The notes below the pieces were generated by a model. The model did no database searches. It had not been told where the DNA came from and saw nothing but the letters and a program-made list of their open reading frames with translations. This document shows positions 48,080 to 55,523 of a stretch of DNA of 56,441 nt, in pieces; position 1 is the first letter of the stretch; every line of letters begins with the position of its first letter. The position numbers and the translations under genes are program-made. Origin of the DNA: Myxococcales bacterium (lineage in GTDB: Bacteria; Myxococcota_A; UBA796; GCA-2862545); NCBI GenBank assembly GCA_019634415.1, contig JAHQVJ010000182.1, forward strand, positions 1-56,441. The letters are read 5' to 3'.

Positions 48080-48424
48080 CTACTGCGGGATCCACAGGGT
48101 GCCCGTGGCGTCGAAGGCGCACGTCACCTGGCCCACCAGCTGACAGGGCGAGAAGCTTCCGAGCTGGCGGCTGTCGCGGGCCTGCACGGGCGCGTCGCTG
48201 CGCACGGCGAAGGTGGCGTCGCCGCGGGAGCTCAAGCGCTTGATCAGGCGCGAGCCCTCCGGCAGCTCGACCACGACCAGCGCGCCCAGCGGCACCGCCT
48301 GCCAGGGGCAGTGCCGCACGAGCACGCGGTCGTCGGGCCGCAGGGTGGGCTGCATGCTGTGCCCTCGCACGGAGCACAGCCGTCGCCGCCCCAGGGCGAA
48401 GGCCAGCAGCTCGCGGATCGTCAC
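48080..48424 (-). CDS. Ni-SOD maturation peptidase, S26 family (SodX-like)
   Basis: This 114-residue signal-peptidase-like protease has a catalytic Ser in SVRGHSMQPTLRPDDRVLVR and a general-base Lys in SRLIKRLSSRGD. There is no membrane anchor, as in the SodX peptidases that trim Ni-superoxide dismutase. Its partner, immediately upstream, is a Ni-SOD precursor with a 20-residue propeptide, so its probable job is exposing the N-terminal His that binds nickel. The start is GTG 48424; the ribosome site is weak. Confidence 0.82.
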   Translation of the reverse strand: MTIRELLAFALGRRRLCSVRGHSMQPTLRPDDRVLVRHCPWQAVPLGALVVVELPEGSRLIKRLSSRGDATFAVRSDAPVQARDSRQLGSFSPCQLVGQVTCAFDATGTLWIPQ

Positions 48425-48453
48425 CGTCCACGACGCGGGCTGGCCCCTTCCGC

Positions 48454-48930
48454 TCAGCCTCCGGCCAGCGTCCACGGCACGCTGCGCCCCTTCGTCGACC
48501 AGAACAGGTTGTGGATCTGCTCGATCGCCGCCATCAGCTCGTCGGCGTGGGTGGCGCTCACCTCGACCTTGCAGGTGGAGCACAGCTTCGCTGCCTTCCA
48601 GAAGGTGTCGTGCAGCGTGGGGTGGCTCTGGAGGTGGGTCGGCTTGAAGTAGTCCGTCCACAGGATGAGGATCTCGCGCTTCGTGTGCTCGGCCTCCTCC
48701 TCCTTGATCGCCACGTAGCGCGACAGGGTGTTGAGGTAGCGCGCCATGGCCGTGGCGTCGGAGGCGTCGGGGGGCGTCATGTCGAGGATCTTGCGCGTCA
48801 TGGACCGCACGGCCTCGGCATGGATGCGCGCGGACGCCGGGTCGTAGATGCCGCAAGGCCCGTCGCAGTGGGCGTCCACGGGATCGGCGGACGCGCCGGA
48901 GTGCAAGCCTTGGACGAGATGACGAATCAT
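48454..48930 (-). CDS. sodN: Nickel superoxide dismutase precursor
   Basis: This is a 158-residue precursor. After a 20-residue propeptide (MIRHLVQGLHSGASADPVDA) comes the nickel hook HCDGPCGIY, with His1, Cys2, Cys6 and Tyr9 in place; residue 4 is Gly where Leu is usual. The rest is the four-helix body (DATAMARYLNTLSRYVAIKE, ILILWTDYFKPTHL). An unusual CSTC pair lies near the C-terminus. It converts superoxide to oxygen and peroxide. ATG 48930 has GGAG upstream. A peptidase gene follows, as expected for propeptide removal. Confidence 0.95.
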   Translation of the reverse strand: MIRHLVQGLHSGASADPVDAHCDGPCGIYDPASARIHAEAVRSMTRKILDMTPPDASDATAMARYLNTLSRYVAIKEEEAEHTKREILILWTDYFKPTHLQSHPTLHDTFWKAAKLCSTCKVEVSATHADELMAAIEQIHNLFWSTKGRSVPWTLAGG

Positions 48931-48955
48931 GGGTGGTCTCCACGGAGTGTCGCTA

Positions 48956-49024
48956 CTGCCCAGCCTGGGCAGGCACCGCGCGAATTGTATAGCCGTGGAC
49001 ACCTCGTCGCCGCCCGTGGACACC
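48956..49024 (-). promoter_or_regulatory. sodN promoter with inverted repeat and two direct repeats
   Basis: On the minus strand a -10 box TACAAT (48989-48984) predicts a start near 48977. Upstream, CCGTGGACACC (read on the plus strand) occurs at 48993-49003 and again at 49014-49024, exactly 21 bp apart, that is two helical turns. Just downstream of the start is a perfect inverted repeat, CTGCCCAG-C-CTGGGCAG (48956-48972). These resemble regulator sites plus an operator or leader hairpin. Which regulator acts is unknown. Confidence 0.6.
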
Positions 49025-49072
49025 ACGACGCACGACACGAGCCATCGGCCAGGTTGGCCGGTCCGACGGAGC

Positions 49073-49088
49073 TGGCACGACGCGTGCT
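49073..49088 (+). promoter_or_regulatory. Sigma-54-like promoter (one mismatch)
   Basis: TGGCACGACGCGTGCT fits TGGCACRNNNNTTGCW except for G in place of the first T of TTGC. The distance to the start codon (25 bases) is nearly the same as at the perfect site at 9163-9178. One mismatch at the -12 box makes this tentative. Confidence 0.35.
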
Positions 49089-49112
49089 CCCTGGCCGGCC
49101 ACGGAGGACGCC

Positions 49113-50369
49113 ATGGCCTACTGGGACGCCCCGCTCGTCGGCACGGCCGTGGCCGTGGGTGTGTTGCTGGCGATCGGCTCGGCGGTGCGCCGGGCGGTGC
49201 CGATCCCGGCCTCCATCGTGGCGGGCCTGCTGGGGCTGGCCCTGGGGCCGAGTGCCATGGCCTGGTTGCCCCTCGACGTCGCCGTGCTGGAGGCGGCGGT
49301 GTACCACGCCCTGGCGCTGGTCTTCATCGCCCTGGGCCTGCAGCGCCCCAGCCATGGCACGCTCACGGGCGAGGCCCGCGCGATGGGCTTCGGGATCACC
49401 ACGATCGTCACCCTGCAGACGTGCGTGGGCCTCGCCCTGGCGATGCTCCTCGACGTGCACACAGGCTTCGGGCTCCTGCTGCCCTTGGGGTTCGAGCAGG
49501 GGCCGGGGCAGGCGCTGGCGCTGGGAGCGGCGTGGGAGCGATCCGGACTGCCCCAGGGGGCCCAGGTGGGGCTGATCATGGCCGCCATCGGGTTTGCCTG
49601 GGCCATCGGCGTGGGCGTTCCGCTCACGTGGCTGGGAAGGCGCCTGGGATGGACGGATCCGCTGCCGCGCAGGCCGCCCCCGCCCCCTGCCCTCTACGCC
49701 GCCCTCACCCATCCCCCGCTCACGGTGCCGCTGGCGGCCATGGCCGCGGTGTACGCGCTGACGTGGGCGGTGTGCAGCGGACTGTCTGCCCTGCTCGCGG
49801 ACGTGCCCGACGTGGCCGCGATGGTGTGGGGCTTCCACTTCTTGATCGGCGCGATCCTGGCGGCGGGGGCGCGGCGTGTGCTCGACGTGCTCGGCACTGC
49901 AGACGCGCTGCAGGACGACCAGCTGAACAGCGTGTCCACGACCCTGGTGGACGGGGCCACGGTGGCGGCGTTGGCGGCGGTGCAGCTCTCGGTGCTGTCG
50001 CGGTGGTGGGGCCCGATCCTGGTGATCACCACCGTGGGAGGCCTGCTGACGCTGGTGACCTGCGTGGCGTTGGCGCTCCGCAGCTTCCGAGATGCACCGT
50101 TCGCCCACGCCCTGGTGTGGTTCGGCATGAGCACGGGCACGCTGCCGGTGGGGCTGGCGCTGCTGCGCATGGTGGACCCCGAGCTGCGCAGCCCGGCACC
50201 GCAGAGCGCGGTCTACGGCTCGGCCCTGTCGATCGTGGGCGTGGCGCCCGTGGTGCTGGGCCTGCATCCGCTGGCCATCACCGGCCAGCCAAGTGCAGCG
50301 CTGGCCCTCAGCATGGCCTGGCTGCTGTGCGTGGGTGTGCTGTGGTGGGCCACGGATCGCGCTCCTTGA
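49113..50369 (+). CDS. GltS-like sodium/glutamate symporter family protein
   Basis: This 418-residue polytopic protein has about 10-12 hydrophobic helices and two inverted halves. Each half has its re-entrant signature: PLGFEQGPGQALALGAAWE in the first and WFGMSTGTLPVGLALLRMVD in the second, both as in GltS-type transporters. The second half also has a DPELRSP stretch. It would use sodium to import a small acid such as glutamate, though the substrate is not proven. GGAGG precedes ATG 49113. It is divergent from sodN, and a sigma-54-like site lies just upstream. Confidence 0.88.
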   Translation: MAYWDAPLVGTAVAVGVLLAIGSAVRRAVPIPASIVAGLLGLALGPSAMAWLPLDVAVLEAAVYHALALVFIALGLQRPSHGTLTGEARAMGFGITTIVTLQTCVGLALAMLLDVHTGFGLLLPLGFEQGPGQALALGAAWERSGLPQGAQVGLIMAAIGFAWAIGVGVPLTWLGRRLGWTDPLPRRPPPPPALYAALTHPPLTVPLAAMAAVYALTWAVCSGLSALLADVPDVAAMVWGFHFLIGAILAAGARRVLDVLGTADALQDDQLNSVSTTLVDGATVAALAAVQLSVLSRWWGPILVITTVGGLLTLVTCVALALRSFRDAPFAHALVWFGMSTGTLPVGLALLRMVDPELRSPAPQSAVYGSALSIVGVAPVVLGLHPLAITGQPSAALALSMAWLLCVGVLWWATDRAP

Positions 50370-50376
50370 AGGTTCC

Positions 50377-50904
50377 ATGGGCAACGCAGCGCCGACGTGG
50401 GTACGTCTGCTGTCGAAGGGGGCGCGGATGTGGTGGGTCCTGGCGGCGACGGCGATGGCCAGTGACGTGACGGTGAGCCGCACGGGGAGCGTGGTGCTGG
50501 GCTCGGTGGAGCTCGACGTGCCCGCCGAGCCGCTGCAGGCCCTGGTGCGGGATCCCGTGGCGGTCGCGGCCGCCACGGGCAGCGACATGCGGTACACCGC
50601 GCTGGGCCAGCAGAAGGGCTGCCAGGAGCTGGAGCTCGGGATCCCCACGTTCCTGGGGCTCATCGGCGGCGTGGTCCGCGCCTGCGACACTGCCGAAGGC
50701 AGTGCGGTGACCATGCTGCAGAGCAAGTCCTTCAAGACCTACGCATACACCTGGATCGTGGAGCCCCTCGGCGCCGAGCGCAGCAAGCTGACCTACCGGA
50801 TGGAGGTGGAGTCGTCGCTGCCGGTGCCGCGCTCGATGATGTGGCGGCAGACGTCGCGGGGCGTCGAGGATGCGCTCACGGCTCTGCAGTCGTGGCGACC
50901 CTAG
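50377..50904 (+). CDS. Exported START/SRPBCC-like protein
   Basis: This is a 175-residue protein. It begins either at ATG 50377 (AAGG upstream, basic n-region) or at ATG 50428, where MWWVLAATAMA alone would be a minimal signal peptide; both give an exported product cut near MASDVT. The mature part (LGSVELDVPAEPLQALVRDP, YTWIVEPLGAERSKLTYRME, VPRSMMWRQTSRGVEDALTA) has the strand-helix order of a START/SRPBCC lipid-binding fold. It begins eight bases after the symporter and is probably in the same operon. Confidence 0.65.
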   Translation: MGNAAPTWVRLLSKGARMWWVLAATAMASDVTVSRTGSVVLGSVELDVPAEPLQALVRDPVAVAAATGSDMRYTALGQQKGCQELELGIPTFLGLIGGVVRACDTAEGSAVTMLQSKSFKTYAYTWIVEPLGAERSKLTYRMEVESSLPVPRSMMWRQTSRGVEDALTALQSWRP

Positions 50905-50936
50905 CGCCGGGCTGGCCTCACAGATAGGCCCCATCC

Positions 50937-52076
50937 ATGCATTGGCTGGTGGTTTCTTGGATATGTGCGGGGTGCGGCAGGCAGTCCGTGTCCGAGCTGC
51001 AAGCCCACGTGGACGAAGCCGCCGCGCTGCTGTCGGCCCATCGTGGCGCCATGACAGCGCCGCCGGTCAGAGTCGTCTCCACCGCCGAGATGATGCTGAG
51101 CGCGAAGAGCTGGTTCGATGCATACGTGACCGACGATCAGCGAGCGGCCACCGACTGCGCGACGGTGGCGCTGGGCCTCGGGCCGCGCGGGGTCGGCATG
51201 ATGGACATGATCGTGGCCAGCTACAGTCGCGCTGCCGGCGTCTTCCAGCCCGCGGACGGGGCGATCCTCCTGCACGAAAGGGTCACCCCGGGACAGCCCG
51301 GCTTCGAGGAGGTCGTTCTGCACGAGCTGGTGCACGCACGCCAGCACCAGCGGTTCGACCTGTTCGATCCCAGTGCTGCCCCGTTGTCGTCGGACGCGGC
51401 CCACGTGCGGCGGCTACTCGCCGAGGGTGACGCAAGCTTCACCACACTGCAGCTGGCACTGGGCAACGAGGTGGACTGGGTGGATCTCGACGCAATGGGG
51501 CATCGTCCACCGCGCCGCGGGGAGGGCAACGAGCTGACGCGCTTCGTGCACTCCTTGGTCACTCAGCCCTACCTGCTGGGTCCCCCCGCGGTGCAGACCC
51601 TGAGGCGCGATGGAGGCTGGGATCGGGTGGACGCCCTGCTGGCGAAGCCGCCGGCCACCACCGAGCAGCTCCTCGATCCCTCCAGACCCCACGATCCTGC
51701 GGTGTCGGTGAGCCTCGACGTGTCCTCCGCCCTCGGACCAGAGTGGAGCGCCCATCCGTCCCGCACGCTCGGTGCGTTCGAGCTGGAGAGCCTGCTGTGG
51801 GCTTGGCTGCCTGCCGACGACGCCTTGTCGGTGGCCCTGGGCTGGGGCGGTGACCGATTCCAGTGTCTCGAGCACACCGACGGGCGCGCCGGGTTCGTGT
51901 GGCGCACCGCATGGGACACCCCCGAGGATGCCGGGGAGTTCCAGCGACGGGTCCGACTCCGGCGACGCAAGGCGCTGCTGGACGAAGCGCGCCGCGGCGA
52001 CGATGTGCTCGTGTGGGCGGGACTCCCCGATGATCGTGCGTCCCAGATCCTGGAAGCTGCCTGGAGCACCCCATGA
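50937..52076 (+). CDS. Lipoprotein with HELVH zinc-protease motif
   Basis: This is a 379-residue lipoprotein with a short signal ending ICAGC. Near residue 125 is EVVLHELVHARQHQRFD, an H-E-x-x-H plus downstream His/Glu residues that match a metallopeptidase helix, although the third ligand cannot be assigned. The C-terminal half is soluble with many Trp/Asp. It could be an envelope peptidase. The stop overlaps the acetyltransferase gene by four bases. No close family is recognised. Confidence 0.7.
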   Translation: MHWLVVSWICAGCGRQSVSELQAHVDEAAALLSAHRGAMTAPPVRVVSTAEMMLSAKSWFDAYVTDDQRAATDCATVALGLGPRGVGMMDMIVASYSRAAGVFQPADGAILLHERVTPGQPGFEEVVLHELVHARQHQRFDLFDPSAAPLSSDAAHVRRLLAEGDASFTTLQLALGNEVDWVDLDAMGHRPPRRGEGNELTRFVHSLVTQPYLLGPPAVQTLRRDGGWDRVDALLAKPPATTEQLLDPSRPHDPAVSVSLDVSSALGPEWSAHPSRTLGAFELESLLWAWLPADDALSVALGWGGDRFQCLEHTDGRAGFVWRTAWDTPEDAGEFQRRVRLRRRKALLDEARRGDDVLVWAGLPDDRASQILEAAWSTP

Positions 52077-52633
52077 GCCCGCCGGACCTGCGCACCCTGA
52101 CCGACGGCGACGTGCAGCTGTCGCGGATCCATCCTCAGGACTGCGTCGACCTGCTCGAGGCGGTGCGCGCCTCGCTCACACAGCTGTGCACCTGGCAGGG
52201 CTGGGCCCACCCCGACTACTCGCTCGACGATGCTGCGGACTACGTCGCCAGTGCCTGGCAGACCTGGAGCGCCGGACGCGGCTACGACTTCGCCATCCGG
52301 CGCGAGGGCGATCCTCGAATCCTGGGCATGTGCAGCCTCAACGAGATGAGCCCCGTGCGCCGCAGCGCGAACCTCGGCTACTGGGTGCGCACCGAGGTGA
52401 CGGGCCAGGGCTTGGCCACCACGGCGGCGCGGCTGCTCGCCCGCTTCGGCTTCGAGCGGGTGGGGCTGCGACGGATCTCGCTGTTCCACGCCGTGGGCAA
52501 CGGCGCCTCGGGTCGGGTGGCGGAGAAGGTGGGCTTCGTGCGGGAGGGCCGTCAGCGCCGGGTGCTGCGGCTGCACGACAGCGATCACGACGCCTGGTCC
52601 TACGCCCTCACGTCGGTGGACGAGATCACGTAG
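52073..52633 (+). CDS. GNAT acetyltransferase, RimJ/RimL type
   Basis: This is a 186-residue acetyltransferase. The acetyl-CoA loop is VTGQGLATTAARLLARFGFE (the Q-G-x-[AG] type), preceded by ANLGYWVRTE and followed by the RimJ/L-type GNGASGRVAEKVGFVREGRQ. Such enzymes acetylate ribosomal or other proteins or small amines. The ATG overlaps the lipoprotein stop (ATGA). The tail converges on the next gene within a 10-bp palindrome that contains both TAG stops. Confidence 0.93.
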   Translation: MSPPDLRTLTDGDVQLSRIHPQDCVDLLEAVRASLTQLCTWQGWAHPDYSLDDAADYVASAWQTWSAGRGYDFAIRREGDPRILGMCSLNEMSPVRRSANLGYWVRTEVTGQGLATTAARLLARFGFERVGLRRISLFHAVGNGASGRVAEKVGFVREGRQRRVLRLHDSDHDAWSYALTSVDEIT

Positions 52634-52635
52634 CG

Positions 52636-53130
52636 CTACTCGGGTAGCTCGACGTCCAGATCGAGGCGCTTCAGCAGCTCCTGGGCCACGCGGCGCTCGT
52701 GGCGGCCGGCGGTGGCCACCGATTCCTTGGCGATGGCCGAGAGCACCCGGTGCACGTCGGGATCGGTGCCTGGGGCGCGCACGTAGACCACGGTGGCCGC
52801 ATCGACCACGAGGGTCCGCACGCGGGGCTCGAGCAGCGTGCGCTCGCCCAGCGCGATGATGGGCGGTGTGCGCTGCGACAGCGGGCGCGCCAGCAGCTCC
52901 GCCTCCACCGTCGCGTGCACGTCGGCGCCGTCCTCGGCGACCACACGGCGCAGGTCCTTGCCGAAGCGATGCTCCACGGCCCGGTCGAGCAGGAACAGGG
53001 GCAGGCCGGTCAGGATCGACATCAGCCGCGCCACCTTGCCCACCTTGGCGCCGGGGCCGCCCGCCACGGCGACAGGTCGCTCGGGCACCACGAGGGGCCG
53101 GTAGCTGTAGTAGTCGATGGGCTCGGACAT
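52636..53130 (-). CDS. Shikimate-kinase-like protein with degenerate P-loop
   Basis: This is a 164-residue protein that aligns along its length with shikimate kinase: TGLPLFLLDRAVEHRFGKDL matches the LPFxDLDxxIE segment and TPPIIALGERTLLEPRVRTL matches the IALGGG region. Three catalytic features are changed: the Walker A reads GGPGAKVGKVA instead of G-x-x-G-x-G-K-[ST], the shikimate-binding DLD is LLD, and GGG is GERT. It is therefore unlikely to be an active kinase and may be a binding or regulatory relative. ATG 53130; the ribosome site is weak. Confidence 0.7.
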   Translation of the reverse strand: MSEPIDYYSYRPLVVPERPVAVAGGPGAKVGKVARLMSILTGLPLFLLDRAVEHRFGKDLRRVVAEDGADVHATVEAELLARPLSQRTPPIIALGERTLLEPRVRTLVVDAATVVYVRAPGTDPDVHRVLSAIAKESVATAGRHERRVAQELLKRLDLDVELPE

Positions 53131-53268
53131 GCCCCGGCCGTATCCCCTGGGGCGGCAGCCTGACGTCGATGTCGGGATCTGCGTGCGGGCAGGCGCAATC
53201 CCGCCCATTACGAAGGATCGCCCATTGGCGCGCGGGTTGCAGTCCACATGGGACAGAGAGGAGAGATC

Positions 53269-53685
53269 ATGACGCGTTGGACCTGGCTGCTCGCAATCGC
53301 CCCCCTGGCTGGCTGTCCTCCCCTGCCGGGGGTCTCGGACTGGCAGCCCGTCTCCTACGTCGACGAGGGGGAGGTGTGCTTCTCGGCCGATGGCACCGAC
53401 GTGACGGTCGACGTGGTGGCGCCGGACTGTCTGTCGTCGAGCTGCTCGCGGGACCTGGGCGGCAGCTGCGAGGCGGTGGTGGACGGCACCGACATCACGC
53501 TGACGTCGGAGGTCACCTGGGAGCAGGACGCGGGCACGGGCATCGCCTGCACCGACGACTGCGGGATCCCGATGGTGACCTGCACGATCGCGGACCTGGC
53601 GGACGGCACCTACACGGTCACCCACGGCACCGAGACGCTGACGCTCACGGTGCCGGTGGAAGACGGCGACGACTGCCTCTACTGA
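53269..53685 (+). CDS. Small cysteine-containing lipoprotein
   Basis: This is a 138-residue lipoprotein (LAIAPLAGC). The mature part has several cysteine pairs (CLSSSCSRDLGGSC, CTDDCGIPMVTC) within a beta-rich, acidic sequence (TWEQDAGTGIAC, TLTVPVEDGDDC). No domain is recognised. GAGGAG precedes ATG 53269. Its stop overlaps the converging CHAT gene by seven bases. Two CGCCCATT copies lie in its upstream region and could be part of a promoter. Confidence 0.72.
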   Translation: MTRWTWLLAIAPLAGCPPLPGVSDWQPVSYVDEGEVCFSADGTDVTVDVVAPDCLSSSCSRDLGGSCEAVVDGTDITLTSEVTWEQDAGTGIACTDDCGIPMVTCTIADLADGTYTVTHGTETLTLTVPVEDGDDCLY

Positions 53686-55523
53686 CGGGAGCCGCGGGCC
53701 TTGGGGAGCTGCAGGGTCTCCCCGTGATCGGCATCTGCGATCCACTGGTCGCGGACGGCCGACCACCGGCGCAGGCTCACGGTGATCGAGGCGGACTCCA
53801 AGGTCACGTGGGCATAGCCGGGCGGATCGGCAGCCAGGCTCGTGCCCAGCGTGAGGGCCAGGCGACGCTGGGAGCTGCCGTTCACCTCGGGGCCGTTCAC
53901 GTGCCCGTGCAGCAGCACGTCGGCGCGATTGGCCACCAGCTGCTCGATGCACTGTCGCCGATCGACTGCAGCGAGCCAGCTCGGAGGGTGGTGCATCAGC
54001 GCGACGACGTGGTCCGCCGCGACGTCGTGAGGCAGTGCCTGGCTGATCTGCCAGGAGCCGACGAGGAGCCGGCCTTGGTCGCTCTCGCCTGCAGCGGTGA
54101 GCCAGGGCGTGCACAGGCCCGCGAGGTGGATGCGCTGGCCCCGTACCTCCACGGCGTGCCCGAACCACGGAGTGTCGCATCGAGCACCGAAGCGTGCCGC
54201 GAGTGCGCGAAACGCGTCGAGCCGAGGGGGCGTGCCGGCCCGAAGATGCTCGTTCACGTCGTCCAGCTCGGGTGCCATGCGCCAACCCCGATAGGCAGCG
54301 CGGATGGCTCCTTCCAAGGTGGCCGAGGTGGCGACGTCCAGATCGCCCGGCACGACGACCACCCGACCCTCGTCCAGCCCCAAGGGCGGCAGGAGATCGT
54401 CGACCAACCAGCTGCGCAGGGCACCGTAGGCTCGCGATGCGCCGCCCGCGTTTCCGGTGACGAGCACGAGGTCTACGCCTCCGAGCTTCTCGACGTCCTC
54501 GACGAGCTTGGCGCGACGCGTGGCTGCGGAGGGATCGGGAGGGAAGAGCGACCCGCTCAGGTGCAGCAACCGCACGGCTCCACTCAGCTCGGGAACTTCG
54601 GTGGCCGCAGGCTCAGCGACGGGCGGCGCTGACCCGAAGAGCACGAGGTCACCGTTGCCATGGACGGTGTAGGGGGCTGCGGAGCCCGCGACGGCGCGAG
54701 CGTCTCGCACCGCCGCAGCTACCGACAGCCCCTTGGCGAGCCCCACGTACAGGTGTGCGCCGAAGCGCCCCGCCACCTCGGTGTCGACGCGGTCGGTGGT
54801 GGTCACCACGGTGTCTACGGCTTGGAGCAGCACGGACGCGAGGTCGTCCGACGCGCAGCTGTCGAGGAGCACGAGCTGCACGCCACGATCTGCGAGCAGG
54901 TCCCTCAGCTGCTCGGGCGCCACGAGCTCCGAGTCCGTGCCCGCTTCGTTGGTGAAGTACACACCCTGCGGGCTGCCGTGCCCCATGAAGTGAACCACGT
55001 CCACGCTGGGGGGCTGTGATCGTACGGCATTGAGGAGTGCCCCCAGGTTGGCGGCGGGAAGCTCGGTGAGGGTCCAAGCGCTGGGTGGCACGTCCCCGAG
55101 CTTGAGCTGATCTCGGATGCGCTTGATGGCGCCCAACAGATTCAGCATTCCTGCGTCGGGTGGATTCGACAGCAGCAGCAGGGCTCGTGCGCTGGCCACG
55201 GGGGCCTTGGGTGCAGGACGGGGGACGGGCTCATCGGGAGCCGGCGGCGGAGGCGGAGGCGGGTCGGGAAGCACGACGTTCAGCGCATCGGCTGCTTCGC
55301 GAATGGCGTCGATCCGTTGCGGCCGCTCAGTGAGGAGGGACTGCCACAATGCAGGGCCCGTGAGCACCCCGAAGCGACGACAGGTCGACTCGATGTCGAA
55401 GGCTATCTGTGCTGCGGGTCGGCTCCAGGCGATTTCTCCGACGAGTGTGGGTTCGGCACGCGACAGCCATCGGTGCAGGCTGTCCACGTCGAACAGCTCC
55501 AAGAGCAAGGCATCGAACCTCAT
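53679..55523 (-). CDS. CHAT protease fused to degenerate metallophosphoesterase domain
   Basis: This is a 614-residue multidomain protein without a signal peptide. Residues 1-80 look like a helical effector-associated (death-like) domain (LLELFDVDSLHRWLSRAEPT). A Pro run follows. About 105-310 are a CHAT caspase-like protease with His in VDVVHFMGHGSPQGVYF and Cys in VQLVLLDSCASDDLA. About 345-610 follow the calcineurin-type phosphoesterase plan, but the metal ligands are changed: LLHLSGSLFPP where D-x-H is expected, VTGNAGG for G-D, VPGDLDV for G-N-H-D and HGHVN for G-H-x-H. Only HHPPSW is intact. It is coupled to an alpha/beta hydrolase gene. Probably an effector of a conflict or regulated-death system. 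Confidence 0.85.
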   Translation of the reverse strand: MRFDALLLELFDVDSLHRWLSRAEPTLVGEIAWSRPAAQIAFDIESTCRRFGVLTGPALWQSLLTERPQRIDAIREAADALNVVLPDPPPPPPPAPDEPVPRPAPKAPVASARALLLLSNPPDAGMLNLLGAIKRIRDQLKLGDVPPSAWTLTELPAANLGALLNAVRSQPPSVDVVHFMGHGSPQGVYFTNEAGTDSELVAPEQLRDLLADRGVQLVLLDSCASDDLASVLLQAVDTVVTTTDRVDTEVAGRFGAHLYVGLAKGLSVAAAVRDARAVAGSAAPYTVHGNGDLVLFGSAPPVAEPAATEVPELSGAVRLLHLSGSLFPPDPSAATRRAKLVEDVEKLGGVDLVLVTGNAGGASRAYGALRSWLVDDLLPPLGLDEGRVVVVPGDLDVATSATLEGAIRAAYRGWRMAPELDDVNEHLRAGTPPRLDAFRALAARFGARCDTPWFGHAVEVRGQRIHLAGLCTPWLTAAGESDQGRLLVGSWQISQALPHDVAADHVVALMHHPPSWLAAVDRRQCIEQLVANRADVLLHGHVNGPEVNGSSQRRLALTLGTSLAADPPGYAHVTLESASITVSLRRWSAVRDQWIADADHGETLQLPKARGSRQ

